This document shows, one piece after another, positions 1 through 11,943 of a DNA stretch of 64,000 bases (position 1 is its first letter; every line of letters starts with the position of its first letter). The translations under genes were made by a program, and so were the position numbers. This stretch comes from Albugo candida (taxonomy: Eukaryota; Oomycota; Peronosporomycetes; Albuginales): assembly GCA_040437565.1 (NCBI GenBank), contig JBDOQK010000008.1, positions 248,001 through 312,000 of the forward strand. The letters are read 5' to 3'. The notes below the pieces were generated by a model. That model worked only from the letters and a program-made list of their open reading frames with translations. It made no database searches and was not told where the DNA came from.

Positions 1-2758
1 CAACTGCTGCGTCAGAATCCGTTCTGGTGGACACATCAGCGCCATGACGGGAAATTATGGAATCTCAACAATTATCGAACGGATATGATTCAGGCGCTGG
101 GCGGTGTTGAAGGCATTTTGGAGCACACACTATTCAAAGGAACTTACTTTCCAACATGGGAAGGCCTGTTTTGGGAAAAAGCATCAGGATTCGAGGAAAG
201 CATGAAGTATAAAAAGCTTACAAACGCGCAGCGTTCAGGTCTGAATCAGATCCCAAATCGTCGATTCACATTGTGGTGGTCTCCAACAATCAATCGAGCA
301 AATGTGTACGTGGGATTTCAGGTTCAATTGGATCTGACTGGAATCTTCATGCATGGTAAAATACCGACTTTGAAGATTTCGCTGATCCAAATATTCCGAG
401 CTCACTTGTGGCAGAAGATCCATGAGTCTCTGGTAATGGATTTGTGTCAAGTTTTTGATCAGGAGCTGGATGCTTTGGAGATTGAAAACGTTCAAAAAGA
501 AACCATTCATCCTCGAAAATCGTACAAAATGAATTCCTCGTGTGCAGATATTCTTCTGTTTGCTGCATATAAATGGCAGATGAGTCGACCGTCCTTGCTA
601 CACGATACGAAAGATAGCTTTGACGGGTCAACGAACGGCACAAAGTATTGGATTGACGTACAGCTTCGTTGGGGAGATTTCGACTCACACGATGTAGAAC
701 GTTACGCTCGAGCGAAATTCTTGGATTATACCACTGACAACATGACTATATATCCGTCCCCGACCGGTGTGCTGTTGGCAGTAGATTTGGCCTACAATCT
801 GTACAGCGGGTACGGCAACTGGTTCCCTGGAGGAAAGCCTCTTTTGCAGCAAGCGATGGCTAAAATCATGAAAGCCAATCCAGCGTTATACGTATTGCGC
901 GAACGTATCCGTAAAGGTCTCCAACTGTACTCTTCCGAGCCGACTGAACCATATTTGTCGAGTCAAAACTATGGAGAGCTATTTTCAAATCAGATCATTT
1001 GGTTCGTGGATGACACCAATGTGTATCGTGTCACCATCCACAAGACATTTGAAGGCAATCTGACCACGAAACCCATCAATGGAGCCATCTTCATCTTCAA
1101 TCCTCGAACTGGTCAGCTTTTCCTGAAAATCATTCATACGTCAGTGTGGGCCGGACAAAAGCGTTTGGGACAACTTGCAAAATGGAAGACTGCCGAAGAA
1201 GTAGCTGCCTTAATCCGCTCTTTGCCTGTGGAAGAGCAACCGAAACAGATCATTGTGACAAGAAAAGGAATGCTGGACCCACTAGAGGTCCATCTTTTAG
1301 ACTTTCCAAACATTGTCATCAAGGGAAGTGAGTTGCAACTACCATTCCAAGCGTGTCTCAAAGTTGAGAAATTTGGAGATTTGATACTGAAAGCAACTGA
1401 GCCTCAGATGGTTTTGTTCAACATCTATGACGACTGGCTGAATACGATCACATCGTACACGGCTTTCTCGCGTCTGATTCTGATTTTGAGAGCGCTGCAT
1501 GTTAGCAGTGATCGAACAAAAATGATTCTACGTCCAGATGCAACGACCACGACACAACCACACCATATCTGGCCAACACTCAGTGATGAACAATGGCTCA
1601 AAGTCGAAGTCCAACTGAAAGATTTGATTCTTGGAGACTACGGAAAGAAAAACAATGTCAACGTGGCATCCTTGACCCAATCTGAGATTCGAGATATCAT
1701 TCTGGGAATGGAAATTTCGGCTCCTTCACTGCAGCGCCAACAAATGGCAGAAATTGAGAAACAAGCACGAGAACAGAGCCAACTGACCGCAGTGACCACC
1801 AAAACTGTCAATGTGCATGGAGATGAGATGGTAGTCACCACAACCAGCCAGTATGAACAGCATTCTTTCGCGTCGAAAACGGACTGGCGCGTTCGAGCTA
1901 TCTCTGCCACCAATTTGCACTTGCGAACACATCACATTTACGTGTCGTCAGAGGACATTCAGGAGGCCGGATGCACATACGTGCTTCCCAAAAATATCCT
2001 CAACAAATTTATAACAGTTGCTGATTTACGCACACAAATTTGCGGGCTTTTGTATGGAGTCAGCCCAAAGGAGAATCCACAAGTGAAAGAGATTCGGTGC
2101 ATTGTGATGCCGCCTCAACTTGGTAATCATCAGAGTGTGAGTATCCCAATCCAGCTACCACAACACGAGTACTTGGATGAGATGGAAGCAATTGGCTGGA
2201 TCCACACACAGCCCAATGAATTGCCACATTTGCCACCTCAAGACGTCACGTTCCACTCGAAGATCATGTCTGAAAATTCAGCTTGGGATGGCGAAAAGAC
2301 GGTCATCATCACATGCAGGTGAGCTCCAATGCACGAGTTCAAGTTTCTTGCGAGTAATTAACCTGTTGTCTTCTTTGTTGTATAGCTTCACTCCTGGCTC
2401 TTGCTCGCTGACAGCGTACAAACTTACGCCTGGTGGATACGAATGGGGACGTCAGAATAAAGACTTTGGTGCCAATCCGTCCGGTTACGCGCCAACACAT
2501 TATGAAAAAGTCCAAATGCTTTTGTCCGATCGATTCCTCGGGTTTTACATGATTCCTGAAGAAAATATGTGGAATTATAATTTCTTGGGAGTCAAACACA
2601 ATACCGCGATGAAATATGATCTCAAATTGGGCAATCCCAAAGAATTCTATCACGAAATTCATCGTAAGACTCACTTTATGAATTTTAGCGCTATGGAGGC
2701 CATAGAAGAAGCAGAAGAAGTAGCTGTGCAGCAAGAACAAAATGACGTATTTGCCTGA
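1..2758 (+). CDS. PRP8: Pre-mRNA-processing-splicing factor 8, C-terminal part (5' end outside window)
   Basis: Core U5 snRNP scaffold at the spliceosome active site. The frame is open from base 1 (it begins [20 protein letters not shown]) and carries the near-invariant PRP8 blocks [19 protein letters not shown], the RNase H-like region and the C-terminal Jab1/MPN domain. Exons are 1-2318 and 2386-2758; the 67-nt intron (GTGAGC...TATAG) joins ITC to [16 protein letters not shown] in phase. About 896 residues are present out of roughly 2,350 usual for the family. The Jab1/MPN domain is followed by a short acidic tail ending in DVFA. The metal-binding residues of active JAMM proteases are not expected in PRP8 and were not examined. 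Identification is near certain; only the 5' two-thirds is missing because of the window edge. Confidence 0.98.
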
Positions 2759-3230
2759 TAGGAATAAAAGCGGGAAAAATTTAATGCATGAATTTTGACC
2801 GTTTATTTTATGCGACGTTTATGCTTCGAGTGACAGTGTTCATTGCGTCCTTCAACTCAACAAAAGCATTTCTTGAGTTGAAGTCCCGCGCATTGAGTTT
2901 CAACAATTGATATTCTGTATCTTCGTATACTCTACATATTCAACATAAGGTTTCACCAGATATTATTTACTGCAGTGCTTCGTGTGGGGTTTTGTGTATC
3001 GCTGAAAACACAGCGTGAATGATCGCGTCAATTGCATTGATTCTCATATCGTAACGACATCAATAGGAAGTAGCCGACCGGAATCTGCTTCACAAAAGCA
3101 CCTCCAAGTCTTCCTGATACCTGACCTTCTTTCTCCTGGCATCGTTCTCATTTCAGCCGGATCTTATATCGCAAACTGAGCACCGAGGCAGTTTGAATTG
3201 TATATACTCACGGTCTCTCACACTGGAAAT
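2759..3230. other. Intergenic region between PRP8 and MED14
   Basis: No coding signal was recognised. It should contain the PRP8 3' end and the MED14 promoter; an additional MED14 5' exon here cannot be excluded because the MED14 start is uncertain. Confidence 0.5.
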
Positions 3231-6200
3231 ATGCATACATGCAATCATAAGACATCTATACGTACAATTAAGAGCACAGAACTGCTTCATCGTTTGGTAT
3301 CAAAGAGTTATGAGGATATTCAGCAGTTAATGCATCATATTGTAAAATTGAGGCAGATAGAGCGGCGACAACATCTCTTGAAACATCTGCAGGAGTGTAG
3401 AAAACGTTTCATGCATATATTTGTGCTACTAAAGTGGTCGGTGCAGGCTTCTTTGGTCTCAAAGTGCGGAAAATTAGTGCAGGCGTCCACAAGGTTTCAT
3501 CGATTGGTGGAGGAATCCTCTGAACGAATTTTTCGCTTACAACATCAATTACAGCGTGTCAGGGAGAGGAGGTACGATATCAGCACAGCTGTGGATGTGC
3601 TTTATGGACGTACGTATTGCCGTTTACCTCAAGTTGTGAAGGGATCAGGATTTGAACGATTTTCACACATTGAATTTACACAACCATTTTCGACTGTAAA
3701 AGGCGAATTGGAGAGTGTTCAGCGGAGAAGAGAAGATCTATTACGTTTCTGTCTGATTCGAACTGACGTTCCCAAGCAATTCACACTTTTTCTCAACAAA
3801 GATCGGGTCAGATGCAAAGAAGAGAATTTTGAGATTTGGCTGACCGTTCACCAAGTCGAAAGCAGCTTCAGATGGCATGTGTTACGGATTCATACAGGGC
3901 TTCCGTCGTATAGTGACACATGCAAGAGCTCAAAGATCCGGAGGATTCAAAGACAGCTTCCGCGAGAAGCCGACTGTACTCATCTCTGCCACTTGGTCCA
4001 AATTGCCATGAATCAGTCCACTGAGCCGCTGCTGACAGCATTTCATATCCTACGAAATTTCCTGGCTTCAGTACTGCTGGGAATCCTGTCCTCACAAGTT
4101 CAGGTAGCATTCAAGGAGCGTTGGAGAGGTAAAATCCAAGCTCAATATCACAACAATGAGCTTATCTTTTGCTATTGCCATCATTTGTGTACGAGTTATG
4201 ACAATGCAACTCAGTCCAAAAATGAAGACAAGGCTCAAGCGCGTCAAGAACAAAGTATTGCGAGACCTCCTGCGGGATGTGCTTTTGTAAGAATTCACCC
4301 GAATTTCGAAGGAAGTCATTTACTGGCGGTTGACTTACATCCTTCGCTTCCCGTCAATCTTCCAGGTCGTCAAGTGATATTAGCGGCGCTAAAGCCTCCA
4401 GAGAATCCGATGGATATTTGTGGTGAGAGGCTTTTACTAGCAGCAATACGAGCGCATATGGCCGCTGTGCTGTATCAACTTGGAGAGATTATCGCCATCA
4501 GTGCGCCTACGGAGACTCCCAGCACACAATTAGTGACCGGAGAGCTTGTGGATGTAGAGCTGGCTATGAACTCGTTGCGAATCAGACGAGGCGACATTGG
4601 AGGTTTATGTCAATTTCTCAACATTACTTTCGACGTCCACGGCCAGAAGCTTCAGGCAAGATATGATACGACCAGCGTTCACTTGCAGGAGCATCTGTGT
4701 CAGTTGGAAGTTATTCTGAACACACATTGTCGGATGCAAAGCTGCTCTGAGACTTCCAACTCGAAGCGTTTGTTCATACAATCGGAAGAAAATGCACACA
4801 AAGTGATACAAAACGCCGTAGGGCGAGCACTTTTCGAAATCGTCAAGAACGATATATCAAATATTGGAGCATCGCTGGACGGCATTGAGGTCTGTGGCCA
4901 AGTGAGTTTGAATTGGGAGCGATATCTCCAGTTCCGCCAGCATCATGGTGGCCTTACACAAGAGCTCTCGATCTCTGATGATGCGTTGTATTTCGAGATA
5001 TTCACATCCAAGCAATCCGTCTACTACCTTATCATCGAGCTTGATAAGTACGCAGAACCGGGAGAACAGGAAAGCGGGGACAATACGATGCCACAAAAGG
5101 ATTTGTACGTTCGATATCCATGCTTTTCCTTGCTTCAAACAAGCGTGCCAGCAGTAAAAACGCAGGTAGCAGGAGTACAGTACTTCCAAAGCTTGCCAGC
5201 AGTAAGAAAAAGCGATCTTCAATCGAGCTGGTGTCACACGTCTGGCAATCGCATGCATCGAAAGAGAAAACGCAGTCCAAGCTTCCATGAGCTCAAGTGC
5301 GAGAAAACATGGCCATCTGATCTATATTCCAGCATTAAGCAAGCTACTGACGTAGTGGATTCAAATACAGAGCCAAATCCGACCATACGTTCACTCCTGC
5401 TTCATTATCTTCACATTTGTATCGAACGAATTCAACTGCAGCATTGTATGTCTTTTGCTCGTCGACGAAAATCTCGGATCCGATACTCTGGCGAGGCATC
5501 GTGGGGCATACAACAAGGCACTGGTGGCAAAGTGGTGTCATTATCGTTCCCTGAGAAGCTAGAAACAGCACCACTTCAGATCCACTCGATCCAGGCACAT
5601 CTTCAGCGAGATGGAGGCTTTGCGATTTGTCTCCGATTGGTATCTCCTCCTTTCCAATATGTGCATTCATGTCTGAATGCTCGGGCTGGTTGTTATCAGC
5701 GAGACCGCAGATCTTACGTGAACGAACGCGGCGATCTGATGTTCCAATTCCCATTATCGGTGCTGTGCAGCCAAGAATACGTTCATGAGAATCCATTGGA
5801 AGTCTTACTCGTTGAGTTGATTTGCGGTGTGAGACCATTGTGTGAATTTGGAAGCAAGTTAGAAGCCATTCTCACTCCATTGGGGCGGTATACGAACAAG
5901 AGTATGGAACCAGGTCACTTTTACGTGGAAAGTGCTTCGCCATTCGAAATCGCACTCGTCTGTCCGATCGCGACGTCACGAAATGCGGAAACAACCGGCA
6001 AAGCATTCGACCACTATCGTGTGATCATACAACATCGCCACAAAATGGGGTTCGTGCTTCATTACAGCCACAAGTCTGAGCATCCGCTGCTACCTTTCAT
6101 TCAATCAGCTTTGAACGGACATTGTGACGCGTCACAGCTCATGGAGGCGCTGGAGCGAACATGCATCCCTTTGAGCATCCTCGCATCGGTTGTCAAAGCT

Positions 6201-6685
6201 CAACTTCTCTCATCCAAGTATTCTCGGCCTTGCAAATGGAACAAAGACGCATCTGTGTGTCTCCCCAATACGCAAAATGGTACGAAGACGTCTTCATGCG
6301 GTAAGAAAGGTGGCAAAGGTATCAAGCTTGGGTATAAATTCAAGCTCCCCGGCGAAGGAACCGAGTACTTTGCAGATGACAAAGCTTTTGTGCCTGGAGA
6401 ATTGACACTTATCCCGCGATCTCAATTGCAATTGCGACTTGTGTATGGAAATCGATGCGCAGTGGATCTATTTTTCTTGGAGGTTTTGTCATTTCTATCT
6501 GTCGTATTGGAGCTAATGGTCTCACAATTTATGTATATTTTTTCCAGAACCAAATGGTGAGAATGCAAAGCGTTTTCAGCAGTTTTCCTGTGCCAAGCTG
6601 TCCGTGCGAGAAAGGTGTCGACATTGAATTGCACCATTTCGCATCGAAATTGAAAAGCATTCTTTCTGAAATGGCATCGTTATGA
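3231..6685 (+). CDS. MED14: Mediator complex subunit 14
   Basis: Backbone subunit linking the head, middle and tail of Mediator, acting in the nucleus in RNA polymerase II transcription. The N-terminal family block is clear: ELLHRLVSKSYEDIQQL, then RKRFMHIFVLLKWS, then AVDVLYGRTYCRLP, matching the conserved MED14 pattern. Exons are 3231-6482 and 6548-6685; the 65-nt intron (GTTTTG...TTCCAG) is in phase and replaces an otherwise premature end, giving about 1,129 residues. The first in-frame ATG is at 3231; the frame is open upstream only to a stop at 3177, so an upstream coding exon remains possible. The middle and C-terminal parts are divergent, as is usual for this family. Convergent with the receptor-kinase gene downstream. 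Confidence 0.85.
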
Positions 6686-7065
6686 CAAAGCTTCAGGCTG
6701 TATATAAAGTGTTGCTCACGTGGATCGACCTCGACGCGTTGCTTGGTAGCATTCGATCGACAGACTCCATAGAACAAGGGACCTCGTCTTGATCGATTGG
6801 CGTGCATATCCAGCTCGTGATATACAAAATACTATTAGAGAACAAAAGAGAATGAATAATTTATTATCGGATACCGGCCAGCATCTCACATCTCACATCT
6901 CGCATTCCATCTTGGGACCACAGCGCATAGGAGTTGACTAGAGACTGATATTCGAGTGATGGGGAACAACAAAAAGACCCAGTCTGAAGATGATATATTG
7001 ACGTCTATGAAATGCGATACAAAATCCAATACTGGAGATTCTTAGCTGGCTGCTCGATGTACCGA
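6686..7065. other. Convergent intergenic region
   Basis: Space between the stop codons of MED14 (+) and the receptor-PIP kinase (-). It should carry both 3' untranslated regions. No ORF, repeat or RNA gene was recognised. Confidence 0.6.
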
Positions 7066-10000
7066 TCATATGAAGCGGATACTTTGCGCACGTAATGCTT
7101 CCGCTTCGTCGTGTGTGTCGTCATCGTCGTTTGTGGCAACAGATAAGATCTCGGCCATTTTGCGTTTGAATCGCTCACAATACGCTTGAGATGGAATCGC
7201 TGAAATACCGTCGGGATCATTGCCGAGAATCTTCACTTTGACAAATCGTTCGAGTTTCTTGTCCATATTCCATGTCTGCAGGATATCAATGATGCCAAAG
7301 TAGTAGACAGATGGACCCACCACAGTATTTGCTCTTCGAGTTCCAGTCATCAGACGTGGTAGACCCTTTCGTTGTGATTGCCTCATACTTTCCAATTCTT
7401 GATTTGCTGAGATGTGTTCCATGTCACTGACAGTGTACTCGACATTGTGAACACCAAGCAGTAGAGAGTAATCCATGATTCCCAGTCGAGAAAGAAAAGT
7501 GGCGTCTTTGACGAGCTGATCGTAGAGGTCAGCAGCCACACAAGGATCCAGTCGAACACGTGAGGTCAAATCGTTGTCTTTGAGCACAACATTGGGTTCA
7601 TGTCGACCTACTCTTGCCCGACAATTCTCGGCATCGGTGGACCCAAAGACGTATTTTGCATTACAATGTCGACAAGTGACGCGCTTGCCTTTGGACGGAT
7701 GTTTAGCGCTTCGATTCACATAGGATCCCTTGATGTCATATCGCCGATTGATGACTCGATCTGTGCTGAAAAGATTGGCCATTACGACGAAATTGAATGT
7801 GTTTCCATACAAACGGATCGCATGACATCCGTAAAATCGAGTCAGTAAGCTGTCGGGATTGTTGAGTAAGAAGGAAGCATACTCTGCTGCTATTGATCGC
7901 AAAAACACTGATTCTTCGTTGCTCATACTTTTGACGATCAGTTGCTGATCGTGGGAAAAGAACATAAATGCTCCACTGGCGCCCTCACTCAATCGTTCCT
8001 TTGTCGTCCGACTCAGACTACTAATGTACTGACTTGTATCGATGCCGAAATGTTCCCGAATTGTTTGGAATGTATGTGGGCAATAATCGATAAATAGAGT
8101 TCCTTTGGTGGGCTCACCTTTCGATTTTGTTCGAAGGAGGTAATCATCGACTCCTAATGATCCATCACGACTTTCTTCCATTTTCTGTGGCTGGAGATAT
8201 AATTCCTGCTGACTCGCACCCGGTGGAAGATGCTGTGTATCGCGTACTGCCTGAATGATTCCCGTGGTCGTATAGTATAAGACCTCACATCGTAAGGCTA
8301 AATTCACTTGAGGACTGAGATCAACATCGACATCGACATTTGCTCCTTTGTTCTTTTCTCCTTTTGTAAGCGCATCATTCGATTTATTCATTTGGAACCA
8401 CACGACAAAGTCAAAGTATCCTTTGCATGTTATCATGAAGCTCATAAGCTGCACAATCCATTCTGGAGGATTCGTCTGCGTGAGGTATGGCACGTAAATG
8501 ATGAATGTAATTCCCCAGTAAATAATAAGCGCGATCACATAGCTATTCAGAGACACCGTCATTTCGTTGTAAGCCGAAAATGAGACAATAGAGCACGCAC
8601 AATGTGACCGAATGCAAAACTCGAATCCTCATTCGAAGCGTTTCGGATAATCCAGATTGTAGCCGTTTCCAAGCAACATACAGTACACTACAAGAGACAG
8701 GGATGAGAAGGAGTACTCACAGCCAGTTCAGATTCTCTGTACGTACGTGATAGCATATATCCAGAACATGATAAGCCAGATGTAGAATAACACCCAAGAT
8801 CTAAGTATACGCGTTAATATCGATCCCATAACACCGTCTTTCTGGCTCACTTACTGCACATTGAATTTCCACAAAGCCTTCAACTCAATATGTCTCATAT
8901 TTGGATCGGTTTCGGAGCTCGATGAAAGTTGCCGCCGAGTACGGGTTCTTGTCCAACAGTATCCAAACTCGGAAGGTCCGGCCCAATTTGGGTAGGATAC
9001 AAGAAATAATGACGTGAAAATCGCTACGAGAACATATAAGACATCCTTCTACCAAACAATTGACGGAAATGACCCACCTGTAATCCAAACGAACGCGTGA
9101 TACCTTCGAACATTGCGTTTGTAGTCCGTAAAAGGACTTTGAAGCGAAGATAACATATCAATCGCCATAACAAAAAACCAGCTTTCCGACGCCCACAGAA
9201 AGAATTGAGTCAGACCCGCTGTGGCAGAGCATGAAGTGTCCGGCAAAATCGCCTCACAAGTGAGTGATGTGCATTTGTACAATTCAGTACTCAGAAGAAT
9301 CAGAACGAGACACATATCACATAAACTTCGAAAAAAAATGATTGGATTTGGATGCTTGCGCCACGTCGGTTGACGCACAAACGTGTAAATGACCGCCGCA
9401 GATGACACCATCGTAATGAGACCGCCACATACTAAACCGACTGATGTATGTGCAGAATTATTTGCAAAAATGACTGTAGTGGACGCGCCAACAATAAACA
9501 TAAGCAACATCAAAAGCTGAATGCGATAATTGTTGGACCATTGGATAGCATTTTCGACCTTGATTTTGCCATGAAACCATCCCAGATCGTCATTGGAGTG
9601 TGTGATGACAGTCTCTTTGTCTCCTTGATTGTCTTGAGAGATACCGGATAGCGAATTTCCAGAGTTTTCAGCTTCTATTCGAGAGAATCGCTGGCTTGCG
9701 CGTGTGTATTGTTTTTCTTCAACGGGTGTGGTCATCGAGTGATAAGGATTCCCATACCTAACAAAGTTGTAAGCTAAATCCTGACAAAGGAATATCATTA
9801 TCAGACCTGCTGGGTGGAGGTAGGGGATGCAGCCTATTTGTCAGCTGATTGCGCTTTTCCGGTGACGATTGCGGCGGAACGTTTGAGTGATGAGACATTG
9901 TGTGGCCTCCGGTGGGTTGTTGACTTAACTCTATCGAGCGCGTAGGGGGATGCTGAGTGGGATTTTTATGCCGTATGTGCATACCAGAATCGGTACTCGG

Positions 10001-10183
10001 GTGCACAAGCGGATAGCTGTCGCTTGTGTTTCTATAGTTTGTCCGTATAGAATGCTGCTGATTCTTATGTTGGGTGACATACGGTGGGATAGAGCGCGTA
10101 GAATTGGGCAGCACGGTGTCAGTATTTACTCCCGTCGAATATTGTTCTATTGTGGGGTATGCTTTCTTTTTATAGGTCTCCAT
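7066..10183 (-). CDS. Seven-transmembrane receptor fused to phosphatidylinositol-4-phosphate 5-kinase (GPCR-PIPK)
   Basis: Predicted membrane receptor whose cytoplasmic tail is a PIP kinase, a fusion known from oomycetes and Dictyostelium. Exons in gene order: 10183-9807, 9757-9078, 9023-8855, 8800-8747, 8687-7066; introns are 49, 54, 54 and 59 nt. The N-terminal 140 residues are polar, then several membrane spans follow (for example LLMLLMFIVGASTTVIF), then the LRCEVLYYTTTGI element known between receptor and kinase in this family. Kinase hallmarks: RRYDIKGSYVNR, LKDND, IMDYSLLLGVH, IIDILQTWN and the loop IPSQAYCERFKRK. A cysteine-containing insert (CRHCNAKYVFG) follows the DIKGS motif. The exon sum is one base more than a multiple of three: near 8571-8577 the frame shifts between VLYCLIF and YNEMTVSLNSYVIAL, and no splice pair restores it. 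This is either an assembly error or a broken gene. Confidence 0.88.
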
Positions 10184-11943
10184 GTCCTAAAGTTAGTCGA
10201 TGAAACGAAGTGGCTTTCGTCTATGAGGAATTTCGGCTCCAGGGAAAAAGTCGACAAGTCAGAAGCATGGAAATGATAGGGATCTACAGAGGTATTAGTT
10301 ATAGAAGGTACGATGGCACCACTAAATCAAGAGCTTGAGATGCTGGTGCATGCATTATGGCAAGTATTACCTGTCATAGAGGGTACATCATCGAGCGGGT
10401 CCTTTACATTCGGAAAGCCGTAAATAGTATTGATAGCTACCGGTATCATATTACACTTGCAATCGAATTCCTCTTCGATGCGACGGAAATTGAATTGAAG
10501 GCGACGTGTGACACTCCGCACGGCAATGTGCTCATGAACGAGCACATTGCGAAGTGATGCGACGATTCAGTGCCTTTAATATGTATAACCATGCTGAACG
10601 CAATTGAGCGATAGAGATGTACCGAGGACATTAGGAAGCGCTTACCCATACTATGCATTCGAGTTACAAACGGCTTAGAAAAGTTGTAATAAGGGACTGA
10701 AAGGCATAAAGAGGAGATTTACGCGAGTAAGATCCGCTTTGCAGGTGAATTCTGAGATGATGGAGCGTATGATTACGCGAAAAGGATGCGTTATTTCGCG
10801 AAAGCGATGCTAGTCTCGCAAAACACCGTGACGCTCTGTGATAGTGTTACTGAGAAGTAAAGCCACGACGACCAAGATGTTCGAGAAAGCGATAGCAATG
10901 TAGCCGATGCAGAACTGTATGAGCTTATATGTCGAAAAGCAATTCAAAAAGCGGAGAGGTCCGAATATGAAGCGTGTGAGACCATACTGGCCTTCCGCAA
11001 GAGGCTGACGGATCGTATCCGGGAGGGCAATGACACCGGGAAACCGGGTGTGATGAGAAGATGAACGACAGGCGTTGTTTAGTCATGCGATTTTGTGTGG
11101 CAAGCACAACGCATTCGTTAGTTGACCCCCAGGCCCCCGTCATTGTTCAAAGAAAAGGACAGTTGGCCAGGCACAATATCAGTCCGCGACCTGGAAGTCT
11201 ACTAAAGGCTCACGAATTCCACGCAGACGTCTAAAGTATCAGTCATCCGTTTTTCTGAAGAAACCATTAGAAGATGGTCGATTTAAGCTTCGATACACTG
11301 CCAAGTAGAACGAACCTGTCGAAAGAAGACAAGTTTTCCAGATGATAAATATCCTTCTTGACCAGCACTAATTGGCAATCGTATAGACCACTGGAACAAT
11401 ACAAATGATAGCCTAAAGCAAATGTACAGCGCAAGCTCTTCTTTGTCGGTTCTCAACAGCCAAAAGCATGAGCTCGGGGCAGCAAAACCAAGCTCATCAT
11501 GTCCCATACAACCGGTTTAGTCTACCCTAAAGCGCATTCCTCATCTTCTGAGTGCATCTTGTCATCACGCTTCAATCGATCGCGCGGTGGGCAGTGCGTT
11601 GGTGCTGATGTGATGACACGTTTGGGCTGGAAAGGTTAGAAGAGATGCACACACTATTTCATTATGCAAGCAGCGTAAGATCAGCATAGTGCTCATGAAT
11701 AATTCGACAAGTGGCGCAATCCGAAAGCCGCAGGACCCCGATACATAGGTAAGGCGTACTGCTCTGGACACGCCGATATCTATCCTCTGATTCGATGTCG
11801 ATCGCTGTTCAGTCTGTAGCTATGAAGATAGTCGCAATAGCTCTCAAGTGTTTTTTGATTGCCAAGCCAAAGGCTGGTTGGATGTTTACAAGTTTTAGAA
11901 ATAATAGGTCGATTGTCAAAGACACATTTGTTATGCATCCCAC
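10184..11943. other. Long region without a confident gene
   Basis: About 1.76 kb. On the minus strand, 10560-10371 reads as plausible protein (RLQFNFRRIEEEFDC, INTIYGFPNVKDPLDDVPSM), ending in a GTAATA donor that can be joined in phase to 10271 downward (DPYHFHASDLSTFSLEPKF). These could be 3' exons of an unrecognised gene overlapping the receptor-kinase start, or an unspliced upstream part of it. From 10.65 to 11.94 kb I see only short scattered ORFs, no tRNA-like structure and no repeat. Confidence 0.3.

Noticed and set aside
9950-10276. Plus-strand ORF of 108 codons
   Set aside because: It lies antisense to the first exon of the receptor-PIP kinase and has no recognisable content.
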